Positions 25,910 through 34,593 of a stretch of 45,493 nt of DNA are shown here, piece after piece; the stretch's first letter is position 1; each line of letters opens with the position of its first letter. This DNA comes from Hellea sp. (lineage in GTDB: Bacteria > Pseudomonadota > Alphaproteobacteria > Caulobacterales > Maricaulaceae), in NCBI GenBank assembly GCA_013002305.1, contig JABDKG010000028.1:1-45493 (forward strand), written 5' to 3'. The translations under genes were made by a program, and so were the position numbers. The notes under the pieces were generated by a model. The model ran no database searches. It saw only the letters and a list, made by a program, of their open reading frames with translations, and had not been told where the DNA came from.

Positions 25910-27712
25910 ATGTTGTCGACATCACTGCGTCAGATATTCCTAATGCTCATCATTACGCTTTCGCTCTCGCTTGCGGCTTGCGGCGGTAGCGGCGGCTCAG
26001 GCTCAGCCCCGCCCCCGGGCGGCGGCGGCGGACCTAATCCACCTCCCCCCCCTCCGCCTCCGCCGTCTGGCGCGTTTAAAGACGAGCAGGGCACGGCCCG
26101 GTTTCTATCCCAAGCAACATTCGGGACCAATATGGAGCAGATTGATAATCTGACCGAGACGCTCGCATCGCAGTGGTTTGTCGATCAGCTGAGCATTCCG
26201 CCGAGCTATAATCTGGCGATTGTCAATAATGCGGCGTCCCAACCCGGCGCTTTTATTCCGGGTGAAGGCTTTACGGTCGCTGTTCGGCAACTCCCGACCG
26301 ACCTGTTTTGGAAAAACGCCATTGAAGGTGATGATCAGTTGCGCCAGCGCATGTCCTTTGCATTGTCACAAATAATTGTCGCCTCGCACCGTGAGGGCAA
26401 TCTACTCTTTGAACTGCCTTTTACCTTTGCCCACTATCAGGATATTCTGACGGAAAATGCACTCGGCAACTATCGCGATCTTCTTGAGGACATTACCTAT
26501 TCTCCGGCGATGGGTTATTATCTGACTTATTTTCAAAACACTAAAGGTGACCCTGTCACGGGCCGTATGCCGGATGAAAATTATGCCCGAGAGGTCATGC
26601 AGCTGTTCAGTATTGGACTTGTCGAGCTTAATATGGACGGAACCGTTAAAACCGACGGACAGGGCAATCCGCTTGAAACATATGATAATGTTGACGTCTC
26701 GGGAATGGCCAAAGTGTTTACTGGATTTAGCCTCGATCATCCGGACTTCTATCCGCAGCGCGACGCGCTTGAACTGTCTGATTACAGCTCGCCGATGAAA
26801 ATATTCGACGAATATCATTCTGATCTCGAGAAAAGCTTTCTCGGCACAACCATTCCGGCCGGAACCAATGGCACCCAAAGTGTCGATCAGGCACTGGATG
26901 CACTCGTCGATCATCCCAATACACCGCCCTTTGTCGCCCGACAGATAATCCAGAGATTTGTCACAAGTCACCCCGAGCCTGCCTATGTTGAGCGAGTCGC
27001 AACAGCCTTTGCCAATGGTTCTTATACGCTGCCCGACGGGACCGCCGTCGGTGATGGCCGGCGCGGCGATCTGGCTGCAACTTTGGCTGCCGTCCTGTTT
27101 GACGATGAGGCGCGTGAAGCAGGCGGTTTTGACGGCGATGATTTTGGTAAGGTACGCGAGCCGGTATTGCGGTTCACTCAATGGGCCCGCGCCTTTGACG
27201 CCAATACAGTGACGCCTGAATATACGCTGATATTATTTAATACGAGTTCCAATGATGCGCTTGCGCAGGCCCCGTTTAAATCGCCGTCTGTGTTTAATTT
27301 TTACCGACCGGGCTATATCGCGCCTGGAACTGAAACCGGTGACGCCGGTCTGACAATGCCAGAAATGCAGCTGGTCAATGCGGCCTCAATTTCCGGCTAC
27401 GCTAATTTCATGACTTATTTTTCCCTCGAACTTTTAGCGGATGGCGCGCAAGGGCCCGGGATGAATAGTTTCCGCCCGGATTATAGTGATGAAATCGCGC
27501 TTGCCGATGATCCGGCAGCTCTGGTCGAACGGCTCGACCTGTTATTGGTCAACGGATCCATGTCCCAAGAAAGCAAAGATACAATCATTGCCATCCTCGA
27601 GGATTTGCCGCTCGAGAATGCCAATGACCCGAATTATGACGGGCCGCGTTTTCGAACCCAGCTCGCCGTCGTACTGGTCATGACCGCGCCCGATTACATA
27701 GTGCAGCGTTAG
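25910..27712 (+). CDS. DUF1800 family lipoprotein
   Basis: The 600-residue protein has a lipoprotein signal with lipobox LAAC (Cys24), then a low-complexity Gly/Ser/Pro stretch with nine consecutive prolines. The DUF1800 domain follows: ARFLSQATFGTNMEQID, RQRMSFALSQIIV, LLEDITYSPAMGYYL, and PDENYAREVMQLFSIGL, the strongest family motif. DUF1800 proteins are secreted, of unknown activity, and almost always encoded beside a DUF1501 protein, as here. The flexible proline linker suggests the domain is held away from the membrane. The next gene starts 9 bases after the stop. Confidence 0.92.
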   Translation: MLSTSLRQIFLMLIITLSLSLAACGGSGGSGSAPPPGGGGGPNPPPPPPPPPSGAFKDEQGTARFLSQATFGTNMEQIDNLTETLASQWFVDQLSIPPSYNLAIVNNAASQPGAFIPGEGFTVAVRQLPTDLFWKNAIEGDDQLRQRMSFALSQIIVASHREGNLLFELPFTFAHYQDILTENALGNYRDLLEDITYSPAMGYYLTYFQNTKGDPVTGRMPDENYAREVMQLFSIGLVELNMDGTVKTDGQGNPLETYDNVDVSGMAKVFTGFSLDHPDFYPQRDALELSDYSSPMKIFDEYHSDLEKSFLGTTIPAGTNGTQSVDQALDALVDHPNTPPFVARQIIQRFVTSHPEPAYVERVATAFANGSYTLPDGTAVGDGRRGDLAATLAAVLFDDEAREAGGFDGDDFGKVREPVLRFTQWARAFDANTVTPEYTLILFNTSSNDALAQAPFKSPSVFNFYRPGYIAPGTETGDAGLTMPEMQLVNAASISGYANFMTYFSLELLADGAQGPGMNSFRPDYSDEIALADDPAALVERLDLLLVNGSMSQESKDTIIAILEDLPLENANDPNYDGPRFRTQLAVVLVMTAPDYIVQR

Positions 27713-27721
27713 GAGATAGAT

Positions 27722-29134
27722 ATGAATTCTCGAAGACGATTTTTAAAAACCGCCAGCGCCGCCGGATTGCTGGGCGCCTCCGGCCTGATGCCGGCGCTGT
27801 CGGCCTTCCCGGCGCACGCGGCCGACACAACAGGCTATAAGGCCTTAGTTTGTGTATTTCTGCTGGGCGGCATGGACTGCCACGATACGCTCCTTCCTTA
27901 TGATCAGGCGAGCTATGATCGTTACGCCGAAATTCGCGCGCCGCTGATGCAGCTTTATGCGGGGCAGCCGAGCGGGTCGTCGCGAGACCGCAGTCGTTTG
28001 TTAGAGCTCATTCCTGACAATGACGCCGATTTCGGCGGTCGCCGTTTTGCGCTCCCAGAACATATGTCCGGCATAAAAGGCCTGTTTGACAGCGGATCTG
28101 CTGCAATAGTCTCTAATGTTGGCCCGCTTTCAGAGCCGCTGACAAAAACCGAATGGGACAATCAATCGGCGAATACGCCCAAGCGGCTTTTCTCTCATAA
28201 TGATCAGCAGTCAACCTGGATGTCGAGCCAGCCCGAAGGCGCGCAATTTGGTTGGGGCGGCCGGTTCGCCGACGCCGTCTATAATTCCGGCGGCGTGACA
28301 GATTCCACTTTCCTGACCATAACAAGTCTGGGCAATGAATTATTTTTGACCGGTGATGTAACCCAGGCGTTTCAAGTCGGAACCGGGGGTCCAAGCGAAC
28401 TTGAAATTCTTAAATTCTATGAAGGATTTCGCGGCACGCCCGACGGCGAGGAAATGTATCAGCGTATGCGCGATCATTTTGAAGCCATGGATTTTAACCG
28501 CTCCAATCTGATTGAGCGCGACATCGCCGCGGCGATGAACGGCGCCATCCAGACCAATGAACTTTTCAAAGAGGCGATTGATCAGAAGACTGATTTCAGC
28601 GCTTTGTTTCCGCCGAATTTTCTGGGACAGCAATTAAGGTCTGTGGCCGAGACTATTTCTGTTCGCGGCCTGCTTGGGAAACCGCGCCAGATATTCTTTG
28701 TCGCTATAGGCGGATTTGACACCCATTCCAATCAGGCAACCGATCTGCCGGGCCTGCATACGGAAATCGATACTGGTGTTACAGCGTTTTATGAATCGTT
28801 GGTTCAGATGGGTCTGACCAGTGATGTTACCTTGTTCACGGCCTCTGATTTTGGCCGGACATTAGCGGTCAATGGGGACGGGACCGACCATGGCTGGGGA
28901 AGCCACCATTTTGTCGTTGGCGACGCGGTGGCCGGACGCAACATTTTCGGCGACGTGCCGCCCTATGATTTCGGTCATGATTATGATGCCGGCAGCGGGC
29001 GGTTAATTCCCTCGACCTCAGTCGAGCAATTTGCCGAACCGATGGGACGATGGTTCGGTCTTAACGATACGGAGTTATTGGCCGCACTGCCTAATCTTGG
29101 CTCATTCTCAGCCCCAAGTCTGACCTTTGTTTAG
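27722..29134 (+). CDS. DUF1501 family Tat-exported protein
   Basis: The 470-residue protein starts with a twin-arginine signal, SRRRFLKTASAAGLLGASG, and a likely cleavage after AHA near residue 33. The DUF1501 domain (related to alkaline phosphatase/sulfatase folds) follows: LVCVFLLGGMDCHDTLLPYD, FSHNDQQSTWMS, FVAIGGFDTHSNQ and FTASDFGRTLAVNGDGTDHGWGSHHFV. The conserved His and Asp residues in the last motif suggest a metal site. Tat export implies folding before secretion. It forms the usual pair with DUF1800. Its end overlaps the convergent dioxygenase gene by 4 bases. The substrate is unknown. Confidence 0.92.
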   Translation: MNSRRRFLKTASAAGLLGASGLMPALSAFPAHAADTTGYKALVCVFLLGGMDCHDTLLPYDQASYDRYAEIRAPLMQLYAGQPSGSSRDRSRLLELIPDNDADFGGRRFALPEHMSGIKGLFDSGSAAIVSNVGPLSEPLTKTEWDNQSANTPKRLFSHNDQQSTWMSSQPEGAQFGWGGRFADAVYNSGGVTDSTFLTITSLGNELFLTGDVTQAFQVGTGGPSELEILKFYEGFRGTPDGEEMYQRMRDHFEAMDFNRSNLIERDIAAAMNGAIQTNELFKEAIDQKTDFSALFPPNFLGQQLRSVAETISVRGLLGKPRQIFFVAIGGFDTHSNQATDLPGLHTEIDTGVTAFYESLVQMGLTSDVTLFTASDFGRTLAVNGDGTDHGWGSHHFVVGDAVAGRNIFGDVPPYDFGHDYDAGSGRLIPSTSVEQFAEPMGRWFGLNDTELLAALPNLGSFSAPSLTFV

Positions 29135-29973
29135 ATTTGAAAACCGCGAGCGGGAAAATCCGCGCCGCGCTGAATCCAATTTGATGGAGCATAGTCAGTT
29201 CGGCCATCAGTCACATGCATCGTATAGGCGTGACGGGCCTTGTTTGAGCTGTTGGGCGCGGAATAATGGGGTAAGCGGCCCTTAAACAGGATCAATGTAC
29301 CCGCGGCAACTTCGAGCGGTATCGCCGCTTCAGTGGTTGGCCACGGCGTATCATCCAGCGATGTCATGGTGAGACTATCGTTTATCAGTTCAAATCGTTC
29401 TTTAAGCGGAAATCCATCCCCGGATTTGCTGACCCAGAGGCAGCCATTGTCAAGCGTGGCATCGTCAATCGCAAACCATAATGTGATCACGGATAGAGGC
29501 TCTGTATAAAAAAAGGTCGCGTCTTGATGCCAGTCGACCGTGCCGCCAATTCTCGGCTGTTTGAAAATATACATGGACTGCCATATTTTCGGGTCTTCAT
29601 TGCCAAGCCGCTCGAAAATTTCTGCCAAGCGCCGGTCACGGGAAAAGGCTTCAAATTCCGGATTGAGATCATGCATGGCATGTCCGATTTTATTAATCGA
29701 TAGAGCTTTGGCGTGGGCAAGCTGCCCGTCCGCATCGAATGCACCGGCTTCGAAAAAACACCGGACTTTATCGCCGGAGCCTTTGAAATATTCGTCGAGA
29801 ACGGCGGTCTGGTTTTGGGTCGTGAAAATGGATTTATGGCTTTCAGCGTCGAACGCATCGACAATGTTTAGAGCCGCGCGGCGCAGATCATCAAGCTCGC
29901 TCTGATCTTTGAAATCCTTCAAAACCAGATAGCCATCATTGTGAAACTGGCGGATTTGCGAATTTTTGATCAC
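29131..29973 (-). CDS. phytanoyl-CoA dioxygenase (PhyH) family protein
   Basis: The 280-residue protein fits the Fe(II)/2-oxoglutarate oxygenases of the PhyH family. The iron ligands are visible as His149 and Asp151 in DWHQDATFF and His236 in [10 protein letters not shown], with Arg247 in [11 protein letters not shown] as the 2-oxoglutarate contact. An N-terminal [12 protein letters not shown] is also typical. Family members hydroxylate CoA esters, small molecules or lipids. Its start overlaps the glpK stop (ATGA at 29970-29973), so it is translated with glycerol kinase. The substrate is unknown. Confidence 0.9.
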   Translation of the reverse strand: MIKNSQIRQFHNDGYLVLKDFKDQSELDDLRRAALNIVDAFDAESHKSIFTTQNQTAVLDEYFKGSGDKVRCFFEAGAFDADGQLAHAKALSINKIGHAMHDLNPEFEAFSRDRRLAEIFERLGNEDPKIWQSMYIFKQPRIGGTVDWHQDATFFYTEPLSVITLWFAIDDATLDNGCLWVSKSGDGFPLKERFELINDSLTMTSLDDTPWPTTEAAIPLEVAAGTLILFKGRLPHYSAPNSSNKARHAYTMHVTDGRTDYAPSNWIQRGADFPARGFQI

Positions 29974-31448
29974 CCGAGAATTCGCCGAACGGATTGGCTC
30001 CAGCCGTCAATTAGGTGGTCGCGGCTATCCGCGCTCATATCCGGCGTAAAATGAGAATCGCATTGCCAATTATCGGCAACATCTTGAAGCGAGTCGTATA
30101 GCCCGACTTGTAGCCCCGCCAGATAGGCTACGCCCAGTGCGGTGGTTTCCAACACTTTAGGACGATCAACGGGGATATTTAAAATATCGGATAAAAACTG
30201 GACCATCCAGCTATTATGAACCATGCCGCCGTCAACCCGAAGGGAAGATGGCCGAACGCCGTCCTCAGCCATCGCCGTGAACAGATCATAGGTTTGGTAG
30301 CAGACGCTTTCGACAGCAGCGCGCGCTATATGATCCGGCGTCGTATCGCGGGTTATGCCGAACAGACCGCCGCGCGCATCCGGATCCCAATGCGGCGCGC
30401 CGAGTCCGGTGAATGCCGGGACCAGATACACCCCGTGATTGCTTTCAAGCCCCGCCGCCATGCCTTCAGTTTCGGCGGCGTGTTTAATAATCTTAATACC
30501 GTCGCGAAGCCACTGCACCGCCGCGCCTGCAATGAAAATCGAGCCTTCCAACGCATAGGTGGTTTTGCTGTCTATACGGTAACAAACGGTCGAGAGCAGG
30601 CGGTTTTTCGAACTTAAACACTTCTCACCTGTGTTTAAAATAACGAAGCAACCTGTGCCGTAAGTGCTTTTAATATCGCCGGGTTTAAAGCAGGCCTGCC
30701 CGATAGCGGCCGCTTGTTGGTCCCCGGCAACGCCGCAAATAGGGATGGCTTCGCCCAGCAAACTTTCATCCAAAACGCCATAATCATCGGCGCAGTCTTT
30801 GACCTCTGGCAGCAAAGACTTTGGAACCTTAAAAAGTTTTAAAAGTTCATTATCCCAGGCCTGTGTCTGGATATTAAACAAATTAGTACGGCTAGCGTTC
30901 GTGGCATCAGTGGCGTGTACCTTACCGCCGGTTAGCCGGTAAATCAGAAAACTATCAATCGTACCGAAGGCAAGCTCGCCGCGTCCAGCGCGGGCGCGGG
31001 CATGCTCGACATGATCCAGGATCCAAGCAGCTTTAGTGGCGCTAAAATATGGATCCAGCAATAGTCCTGTTTTCGCGCTCAGTTTGGCTTCGTCATAATT
31101 TGATTTAATTTTGCGACAAATATCCGCCGTACGCCGGTCTTGCCAGACAATGGCATTGTAGATTGTCTCACCGGTTTTGCGGTCCCAAACCAAAGTGGTT
31201 TCGCGTTGATTGGTGATGCCAATGGCGGCAATCCCGTGGCCTTCGCGTTTGGCAAAGGCGTAGGCATCCTTCAGCGTTGATAAAGTCGTTTCCCAAATTG
31301 CTTCCGGATCATGCTCGACCCAGCCATCTTTGGGATAGATTTGAGGAAACTCCAACTGTGCCGCGTGCAACATATCTCCGGCCGGGCTGAAGACCAGTGT
31401 CCGGGAACTTGTTGTGCCTTGATCGATCGAAAGAATGACAGTGCTCAT
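29970..31448 (-). CDS. glpK: glycerol kinase
   Basis: GlpK phosphorylates glycerol to glycerol 3-phosphate. The 492-residue protein has the FGGY-kinase ATP loop [11 protein letters not shown] (7-17), [30 protein letters not shown], and [20 protein letters not shown]. The ATG at 31448 was chosen over an in-frame ATG at 31463 because the protein then starts at the family position [11 protein letters not shown]. No glycerol facilitator or GlpD gene is nearby. It is the first gene of a two-gene leftward unit with the PhyH-like gene and diverges from the TIR operon. Confidence 0.96.
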   Translation of the reverse strand: MSTVILSIDQGTTSSRTLVFSPAGDMLHAAQLEFPQIYPKDGWVEHDPEAIWETTLSTLKDAYAFAKREGHGIAAIGITNQRETTLVWDRKTGETIYNAIVWQDRRTADICRKIKSNYDEAKLSAKTGLLLDPYFSATKAAWILDHVEHARARAGRGELAFGTIDSFLIYRLTGGKVHATDATNASRTNLFNIQTQAWDNELLKLFKVPKSLLPEVKDCADDYGVLDESLLGEAIPICGVAGDQQAAAIGQACFKPGDIKSTYGTGCFVILNTGEKCLSSKNRLLSTVCYRIDSKTTYALEGSIFIAGAAVQWLRDGIKIIKHAAETEGMAAGLESNHGVYLVPAFTGLGAPHWDPDARGGLFGITRDTTPDHIARAAVESVCYQTYDLFTAMAEDGVRPSSLRVDGGMVHNSWMVQFLSDILNIPVDRPKVLETTALGVAYLAGLQVGLYDSLQDVADNWQCDSHFTPDMSADSRDHLIDGWSQSVRRILG

Positions 31449-31505
31449 GAGGCTGTTTTCCATGAGGATAGGCGTAAATTCAAGAGGAGATCAGAATCAA
31501 TTCAT

Positions 31506-31535
31506 TTGAAATTTCACTTTGAGGAAAAATAGTGT
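31506..31535 (+). promoter_or_regulatory. possible promoter of the TIR operon
   Basis: TTGAAA (31506-31511) and TAGTGT (31530-31535) are separated by 18 bases. This is a modest -35 and a poor -10. A perfect 10-base palindrome, TGAAATTTCA (31507-31516), overlaps the -35. No GTGA-N6-TCAC site is present. The ribosome-binding site before 31561 is strong (AGAGAGGG). Confidence 0.25.
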
Positions 31536-31560
31536 AAAAGCGGCCCTATAAGAGAGGGTA

Positions 31561-33705
31561 ATGGGGCCAAACAAATATAAAGCATTTCTGAGCTACTCGC
31601 ATAGAAATGAACGTTGGGCCAGCTGGCTCCATCGGCGGTTGGAAACCTATCGCTTCCCGGGCAAGACGGTTGGACAAATTACCGAAGCGGGGCCGGTCCC
31701 CGAGCGTTTCCAGCCAATATTCAGAGATCGGGAAGAGCTCACCGCCGGGGCGGATCTGGGCGTTAAAATCGAGGCCGCCCTGCGCGATTCCGATAATCTG
31801 ATTGTGATCTGTTCGCCCGATGCGGTAAGTTCAAACTGGGTCAATGAAGAGATTCTCTACTTCAAACGCCACAATAATCCGGAGCGCATATTCGCCGCGA
31901 TTGTCGACGGAACGCCATTTGCCGATCCGGCCAAAGGGGAGCGCGAATGCCTGCCCGAAGCGCTTAGGTTCAAGCTCGGAAATGACGGCAAATTGTCAAA
32001 CCGGCCCGCTGAACCGCTTGCGGCGGATTTCAGAGAAGATTTTGACGGAAAACGGGTCGGGTTTCTTAAATTATTGTCCGGGCTGGTCGGGCTCGGCCTT
32101 AACGATCTGGTCCAGCGCGATTTGCAGCGGGCGCGCAGGCGCGTGACCTGGATCACGCTTTCTGCCTTAACCGCCGTGATAGTCATGGGATCATTAACAT
32201 GGTTCGCGGTGGATGCTCGTAAAGAGGCTGAATCCCGACGAAGCGATGCGGAGGGGCTCATTCAGTTCATGCTAACGGATTTACGCGACAGGCTTGAGCC
32301 TGTGGGTAAGCTGGATGTACTCGACTCTGTCGGCCAGAAAGCGGCTGAATATTATGAGAGCTATGACCCGGATGATCACGGCGCCGACGCGCTCGGTCGC
32401 CGGGCGATCGTGTTTCACTTGCTGGGCGATATTCAAATGCGGATGGGCAATATCTCGGCGGCCAAAGCCTATTTTGGCCCGGCATTCGCGACCACCCATT
32501 CGCAGCTTGAACAAGACCCTGACAATCCCGAGCGTATTTATGAACATGCGCAAAGCGTCTATTGGAGCTCCGTACCCTTTCGCCGAGCCCGCCAGTATGA
32601 CGAGGATCTAAACCGGCAGCAGGAATATCTGGTACTGGCGAACCGCCTCTTTGAAATTGAGGACGCAACCGATCGCGCCATCCTGGAGCGGGCCTACGCC
32701 GAGTCCAATATCGGGCAGAACTATTATGAATCGGGCGAGCTCGAAAAAGCGCGGACTTATTTTAAACGCGCCGAGCCACTCTTTCAGGATATTTATGCGC
32801 GCCGCAAGACGACAAAATCCTATCTTGAAGTGTCCCGGATTTTGACCGAGATTGCCACGATCGAACTGAGTCTGGGTGATGCCCAAAGCGCTACAGATAT
32901 TTTGAAAGAAAATCTTGTGGTTCTGGAGCGCCTCTTGGCCGAAAACCCGGATGATTTTCAGATCAGATCGGCTCTGATTTTTGTGAATATTAAACTCGCG
33001 GTCAGTGAGAGGGCGCTTGAAAAATTTGAAACCGCCGAAACTCGTTTATTGGCGCAACGCGACCTGATTGAGCAAAATCTATTGCGAGAGCCGAATGACG
33101 ATCGCCTGAAACGGTATAGGCTAACCGTTCTGGACGAGCTGATCACCGTTTGCCGCCTGACACGACAGGATGACAAGGCAAAAGCTTTAGCGCGGCAATT
33201 TGGGCAATATCTGGATGCGCGGGCCGATGAATCCGCGCAATCGGATTTTGACGTCGAGTGGGATGTTCGTCTACCGTTTAAATTTGCCCGTAATGAAGTA
33301 TTCTACGCGCTTAAGGAAAATGATTTTAGTGCCGCGAGAGCGGCGCTTGGCCGATACAAAGATCTGATGGATCGTATTAAGGATCGCGACGAGCTTTTCG
33401 CTGAATATCGCGACATCAGGTTTTATTATAATTTGTCAAAGGCGTTCCTCGAAGCCGATTATGACGCCTATAAGAATTTATCAAATTGGACTGACAAATC
33501 TGAATCCGATACACGCGCGTTTGTAATGTTCAAGCTAATGGAATATTATTTCTGCGAAGCCCGGTCTATTTGTCCTTCTCAAGGTCAAAATTTCAATTCA
33601 AAAGACTTGGATAGGTTTGAATTTGAAATATTCAATCTACTATATCCGGACAGCGCACAGGCAATCAAATCAAAATTCATAGAGCAGGGAGACGACAATG
33701 AATAA
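31561..33705 (+). CDS. TIR domain-transmembrane-TPR protein
   Basis: The 714-residue protein has three parts. Residues about 5-140 are a TIR domain: YKAFLSYSHRNERWASWLHR, FRDREELTAGADLG (54-67), LIVICSPDAVSSNWVNEEI (80-98). Glu97, four residues after Trp93, aligns with the catalytic glutamate of NAD-cleaving TIRs (SARM1-type W-x3-E). A single transmembrane helix spans about 194-216. The rest (about 235-714) is periplasmic or cytoplasmic TPR-like helices, starting with IQFMLTDLRDRLEPVGKLDV, a segment I recognise from bacterial TIR/TPR signalling proteins. It is likely an inner-membrane sensor or scaffold with possible NAD hydrolase activity. It overlaps the next gene by 8 bases and heads the four-gene unit. 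Confidence 0.88.
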   Translation: MGPNKYKAFLSYSHRNERWASWLHRRLETYRFPGKTVGQITEAGPVPERFQPIFRDREELTAGADLGVKIEAALRDSDNLIVICSPDAVSSNWVNEEILYFKRHNNPERIFAAIVDGTPFADPAKGERECLPEALRFKLGNDGKLSNRPAEPLAADFREDFDGKRVGFLKLLSGLVGLGLNDLVQRDLQRARRRVTWITLSALTAVIVMGSLTWFAVDARKEAESRRSDAEGLIQFMLTDLRDRLEPVGKLDVLDSVGQKAAEYYESYDPDDHGADALGRRAIVFHLLGDIQMRMGNISAAKAYFGPAFATTHSQLEQDPDNPERIYEHAQSVYWSSVPFRRARQYDEDLNRQQEYLVLANRLFEIEDATDRAILERAYAESNIGQNYYESGELEKARTYFKRAEPLFQDIYARRKTTKSYLEVSRILTEIATIELSLGDAQSATDILKENLVVLERLLAENPDDFQIRSALIFVNIKLAVSERALEKFETAETRLLAQRDLIEQNLLREPNDDRLKRYRLTVLDELITVCRLTRQDDKAKALARQFGQYLDARADESAQSDFDVEWDVRLPFKFARNEVFYALKENDFSAARAALGRYKDLMDRIKDRDELFAEYRDIRFYYNLSKAFLEADYDAYKNLSNWTDKSESDTRAFVMFKLMEYYFCEARSICPSQGQNFNSKDLDRFEFEIFNLLYPDSAQAIKSKFIEQGDDNE

Positions 33706-34528
33706 CAAGGTAAAATGGGGATTAGCAGCGGGACTTTCCGCATTGCTGATCGCTTGCAGCGGGGGCGGGGACGGAAGCGACGCCGAACTCAAAGTTCTTG
33801 ACCATGGCAGCACCCAGGGTGAAAACGGCATAGACTTTCTGGCCAGCAAATATGACGGCGGCAAGGATAGCTGTCTATATTCCGGATCAGAGAAAGTGCC
33901 AAACCAGGGCAGCGCGGCAACCCAGGCGCAGTTTCTGACGGCGCAAATGGTTTTTATCGGACATGAACCGAAAACCGGCGCCTTTGCCCGCTTTCAAATT
34001 CGCAACAAGGCCATTCGTGACGCGGCCAACGCGGCTCTGTTAAAAGCAGACTATAAGGCGCTCGAGGCTTTGATCGCGCCATTGCGCCCGGGACAGTTTG
34101 AGCTTTACGATTATATACCGCTCGAACGCGGGCAAAATGATGACACATTTATCCCCAATCCGTTTGATCTCAAACTGGACTGGTATCAGCGGATCGGCTT
34201 TTATCTACTGGATGATACCGAGAGATTTGCAGATTCAAACCCGTTCCGGGTCGCGGTCGGTAAGCCCAATGCGGCCTCGCCGTTCCGGAGCATGTCGCCG
34301 GTCAGTGACCATTTGCTCGCGGTCGACTATGTCAGCCTGCCGCCGCGCGAGAATATCAAGGGATATGACACAATCAGCGATCGTAAGTGCCTTTATTATT
34401 ATGACATAAATATCATCCAGCGTTTTACCGACAATAATGGCCATGTGTTTCAGGTCCCGGTGACGATTGATCCGGGCGGAGAAGGCAGCGGAGGTCCTCC
34501 CGGGACTGATCCACCTCTGTGGCCTTAA
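33698..34528 (+). CDS. lipoprotein of unknown family in the TIR operon
   Basis: The 276-residue protein has a lipoprotein signal, MNNKVKWGLAAGLSALLIAC, with lipidated Cys20 followed by an acidic Gly/Ser linker. The body contains DSCLYSGSEKVPNQGSAA, a helical stretch (RFQIRNKAIRDAANAALLKA), YDYIPLERGQNDDTFI, and DRKCLYYYDINIIQ; the two cysteines could form a disulfide. The C terminus is a Gly/Pro-rich tail. I do not recognise the family. The 8-base overlap with the TIR gene and a good AGGGAG site imply co-translation, so it may be the envelope partner of the TIR-TPR protein. That is an inference from context. Confidence 0.85.
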   Translation: MNNKVKWGLAAGLSALLIACSGGGDGSDAELKVLDHGSTQGENGIDFLASKYDGGKDSCLYSGSEKVPNQGSAATQAQFLTAQMVFIGHEPKTGAFARFQIRNKAIRDAANAALLKADYKALEALIAPLRPGQFELYDYIPLERGQNDDTFIPNPFDLKLDWYQRIGFYLLDDTERFADSNPFRVAVGKPNAASPFRSMSPVSDHLLAVDYVSLPPRENIKGYDTISDRKCLYYYDINIIQRFTDNNGHVFQVPVTIDPGGEGSGGPPGTDPPLWP

Positions 34529-34593
34529 TCCGGATTTTAGTTTAATCAAGACGGGCCCCTTTGGCGGCCTGCAACCAGATTTATATGAGATAG

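Noticed and set aside
26402-27181. Minus-strand open frame of 259 codons inside the DUF1800 gene
   Set aside because: The opposite strand encodes conserved DUF1800 motifs throughout. The minus-strand translation is His/Ile/Arg-rich without a domain, typical of a shadow frame in GC-biased DNA.
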